A stretch of 64,000 nucleotides of DNA, taken from NCBI RefSeq assembly GCF_947623445.1, contig NC_135248.1, positions 1,984,001-2,048,000 on the forward strand, in the 5' to 3' direction. Position numbers and translations under genes: made by a program. The notes beneath the pieces were generated by a model, which worked only from the letters and a program-made list of their open reading frames with translations, had not been told where the DNA came from and ran no database searches. This document shows positions 61,092 to 64,000 of this stretch, one piece after another. This DNA is from Clavelina lepadiformis (lineage: Eukaryota; Chordata; Ascidiacea; Aplousobranchia; Clavelinidae). Within the stretch, counting starts at the first letter, position 1, and each line of letters begins with the position of its first letter.

Positions 61092-64000
61092 GTTCGCTGC
61101 TTTTATTGGTTGGTCGTGCGATCTATTGGGAACCCAGCGATATCCCACCTATGCCGGGATAATCCCAGCACACAAGAGGCTGAAGACAGAGACTTGCTGA
61201 TAAACAGTAATTCCAAAGTTCTCGGGTAACTTTGAAATTTTGGATTAACTTACGTCATATTGAACAAAAGTTGAAAGTTTTTATGGGATTCTTATTACGG
61301 AGTTTGAATTATTCACGAGGACTTACGATAAAGATCCGATCAATTATGACGTCGTGATACGTAACAAATCGGTTTTATCCGTTTCTTCCCACCTTTAGTC
61401 ACGCTGCATTTCTAAATGCATACAAAAGTAACAGTTTGCTTACAAACTAATTATTAAAAACGTCAGCTGTGGTGATAACAAACCTGGTAATTTGTTAACG
61501 CGTTCTAAATGCTATTGTTATCTTTACAACGCCTCGCGATCGCTGAAATTTTGCTGTGAAATTCTTTCCACAGCTGCAAGGACGTTTTGCGATGTCGTGA
61601 ATTGTTTTATTGCCAGACGAGGTGTCGATACAATCGCGGATATAATCGATCTATCCCTACGATAATGATTTAAATTAGCAATTTATGAATCGCGAATCAC
61701 GGGCGCCCGCTCATTTTTTCGCGATTATTACCGATCGATGACGTAAGAGCAAAAATATAAATTAACTGCATGTTTGTTCGCCATAAATATAGAAACTTTT
61801 GGAAAAATCAATCTAATAAAAACATATTTTTCTTCACCTCAGTAAGCACGTTTCTACCACGATCACCGTAGCACGAATAGATTACATCTTATGCCTCGCA
61901 CTCTGAGACAGTTTTGTGTTTTCTCATTTGAAACCGGCACGTTTTCCTGCTGTGCCATTACATATAATAGCAGGTAGCGCCGCTGCCTTAAAGCGCCTAT
62001 TAACGTTTTCGTCCTATGTTTATGTCTATTTCGTGTTTGATTGACACCGCAGCTTCCGGCCGCCTTCATGCCGGCGACATTTACTCTTCAAACTGCACTG
62101 ATCGATCTCGGCTTTGCATTAGTAACAGCAGCTGCGGAACGGCAACGAACGACATTTTGGAAACGACGGGGCCGTGTTCGGCTTTTCACCCGTCCAATAT
62201 GCGACCGCAGACAAGCGAAACATCGATTCTGAGGCCATAGTAGCCAGTATGCGGTGGTGTTGAAAGATAGTTGTCGTTTATATTCTATATAGGCCCCCCC
62301 CCACCTGTTTGTAAGGATCAAGGATGGACACTGGGTTGGTTTTTTTCTTGTTCATGAAATCCATTCGATGTTTTTAACCGGTTTGTTTTTCACTTGATAT
62401 CGCCAACTTTTCATTGAGCCCATTGACGTGCTTTCTCGTCTTTAATTGCGGTCTGGGTCACACTCTTTATCATAATTAGCATCGTAACCATAGCTTTGGT
62501 CGTTTCAAAGGATCACCTTTTCTTGCGGTTTACTTGAGTTCACAGCAATGGTCATTTTTGACTCCCGGTGGGCTACAGCGGTTCAAGAGCACTCAAAACA
62601 CCGACGGTAAATGACTAGCGGTCCAACGCGATTTGGTCTAAGCTGAAAATTGTGTCTAATACTTGGGTAGGAAAGTCAGCTGTTGTGATACAACTCAGAA
62701 GCTTCATGCCAGTCGTTAGAGCTGTCTTGTTTCAATTTAAACGCAGCTGTCGATTCGGCATTGCCATGCGTGCGAGCTGCAGGCCATGTTTCAATTCAGC
62801 ATCATTGCCTAATTGCTGGGTCCCGATCAAACCATCGGCCAGATGACCAACGGGTTGCGTTCTGATGCGGATGCTAAACCTCTCTACGCTTTGATGTTGT
62901 GTTCATGGTCTTGGCTCGTGTTAAACTGTGGTTGCGGCTTGAATGAATTGGGTAATTTGGCAGAGACTTGTTATGAGGCTCGCACTCGCGTGGAAAAAAG
63001 TTGTTACTCCGACTGGACGCATGTTTAGAGTTGAAGCAGGATTTTCTTCACGAAGAATCAAGAATCATCCACGCTTTGTGTAAAACTTTTATTTTCGTAG
63101 ACTACTGACCGATGATTTATAGGCTCTGGTGATTTTCTGGCACAAGATTTTGACGGACTGACCACAACTTGTGTCGTCACAAACAACAAATTATTGCCTC
63201 ACGATTGGTCATATTTAGTGACCCGTCGCCAGAGGTTGTCCGCATATTTACACTGACACGTGGTATTTGGAGCTGAACCGTTTTAAAAACCCCAAAAATA
63301 TACCCTTATTGTTTTAGTGTAAAAAAATACCTCACCCATGCAAAAACCCCACGACCCGTGTTTGAAGGATACAGTGTGTGCGGTGGGCATACTAATCACT
63401 GTCCAGTGTCCATAGTAAACATTCAACGGTTCGCGCGAGTTTTTGGCGTTTTAAAAGTGCCACCGCTTTCTGCCGGCTACTTGAAAAAAATACCCACAGG
63501 TCAGTGGGTCATTTCCAGATGACCATTGCGTTTTTATGCGGCTCCATCAAAAGTTTGAAACGACTCCAGTTTCCTGGGTCTAGTCTTGTGTGTGGAGTGG
63601 GATTTGGTTGGGATTAGCCGTGTCATGATAACGTGGCACTGTGTGCGATGTTACAGATGCTCACGTCGATTGCGATAAGAGCGATTGATAGGGCGAATAG
63701 CGGCCTCTGTTCAGGGCTTAACGCTGCATTAAGTTTGAAGTTACACGGAACTGCTAGCGATAAAATTCGACATAACGCAAGATATAGCAAATTTTTTTAA
63801 ATTTTTTTTTCCTTTTTTTGTATGGCGTTGTACCCGGTAAAAAGCATGACCCCTAAAAACCATTTTTCTCACGCTATCCCCAACGCGTATTGTCGTTGAT
63901 CAAAGTGTTTCTCGCTTGAGGTACAACACATCCCCACGTAACCATTACACCGCTGATGATTTCGCGCTTCGTTGCGTATCGTTTAATTTCAAAACGTTCT

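Larger units (their letters stand above)
58769..64000. other. Presumed intron of the collagen-like gene
   Basis: No Gly-X-Y exon was found. Two open frames are listed separately. A GC-richer patch at about 62040-62240 has an open frame ending in Arg-rich sequence (KRRGRVRLFTRPICDRR), faintly like the N-terminal end of Harbinger-type transposases, but too weak to call. Confidence 0.45.

Overview
The window looks like nuclear DNA of an invertebrate chordate, most likely a tunicate of the Ciona type. This is inferred from intron-dense genes with mostly short introns, an A+T-rich background, deuterostome-like proteins and acceptor sites directly upstream of start codons that suggest spliced-leader use. 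No species can be named from sequence alone. No operons, rRNA, convincing tRNA or CRISPR were seen. Genes were rebuilt by hand from translated exons, GT/AG boundaries and intron phase.

Layout. 1-4640: no supported gene, with a 56-bp tandem duplication near the left edge. 4693-16292 (-): CFAP299, six coding exons, 233 aa. 16293-18835: shared upstream region of two ciliary genes, with an X-box-like RFX site. 18836-21944 (+): CFAP96 (C4orf47 family), eight coding exons, with an apparent one-base insertion in exon 3. 23238-27129 (-): unrecognised two-pass membrane protein with two PPAY motifs and a poly-asparagine tail. 27525-27896 (+): broken remnant of a Polinton/adintovirus-type capsid gene. 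30798-37069 (-): secreted protein joining a divergent galectin-like domain to a complete trypsin-type protease, the most unusual gene here. 39586-42069 (-): tomoregulin (TMEFF)-like protein with one follistatin/Kazal module, one EGF module and one membrane segment. About 42.1-55.8 kb: no supported gene, but a composite DR3/DR5 nuclear-receptor-type site at 44.5 kb. 56073-58768 and beyond (+): the first two coding exons of a transmembrane collagen-like gene that runs off the right edge.

Functional links: the two CFAP genes are divergently arranged around a candidate RFX site, which fits shared ciliary expression. The others look like independent genes for cell-surface or secreted proteins. Short non-autonomous DNA transposons sit in introns, one of them an intact hAT-type copy with a perfect 8-bp target duplication. 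The palindrome TGACGTCA occurs far more often than base composition predicts.
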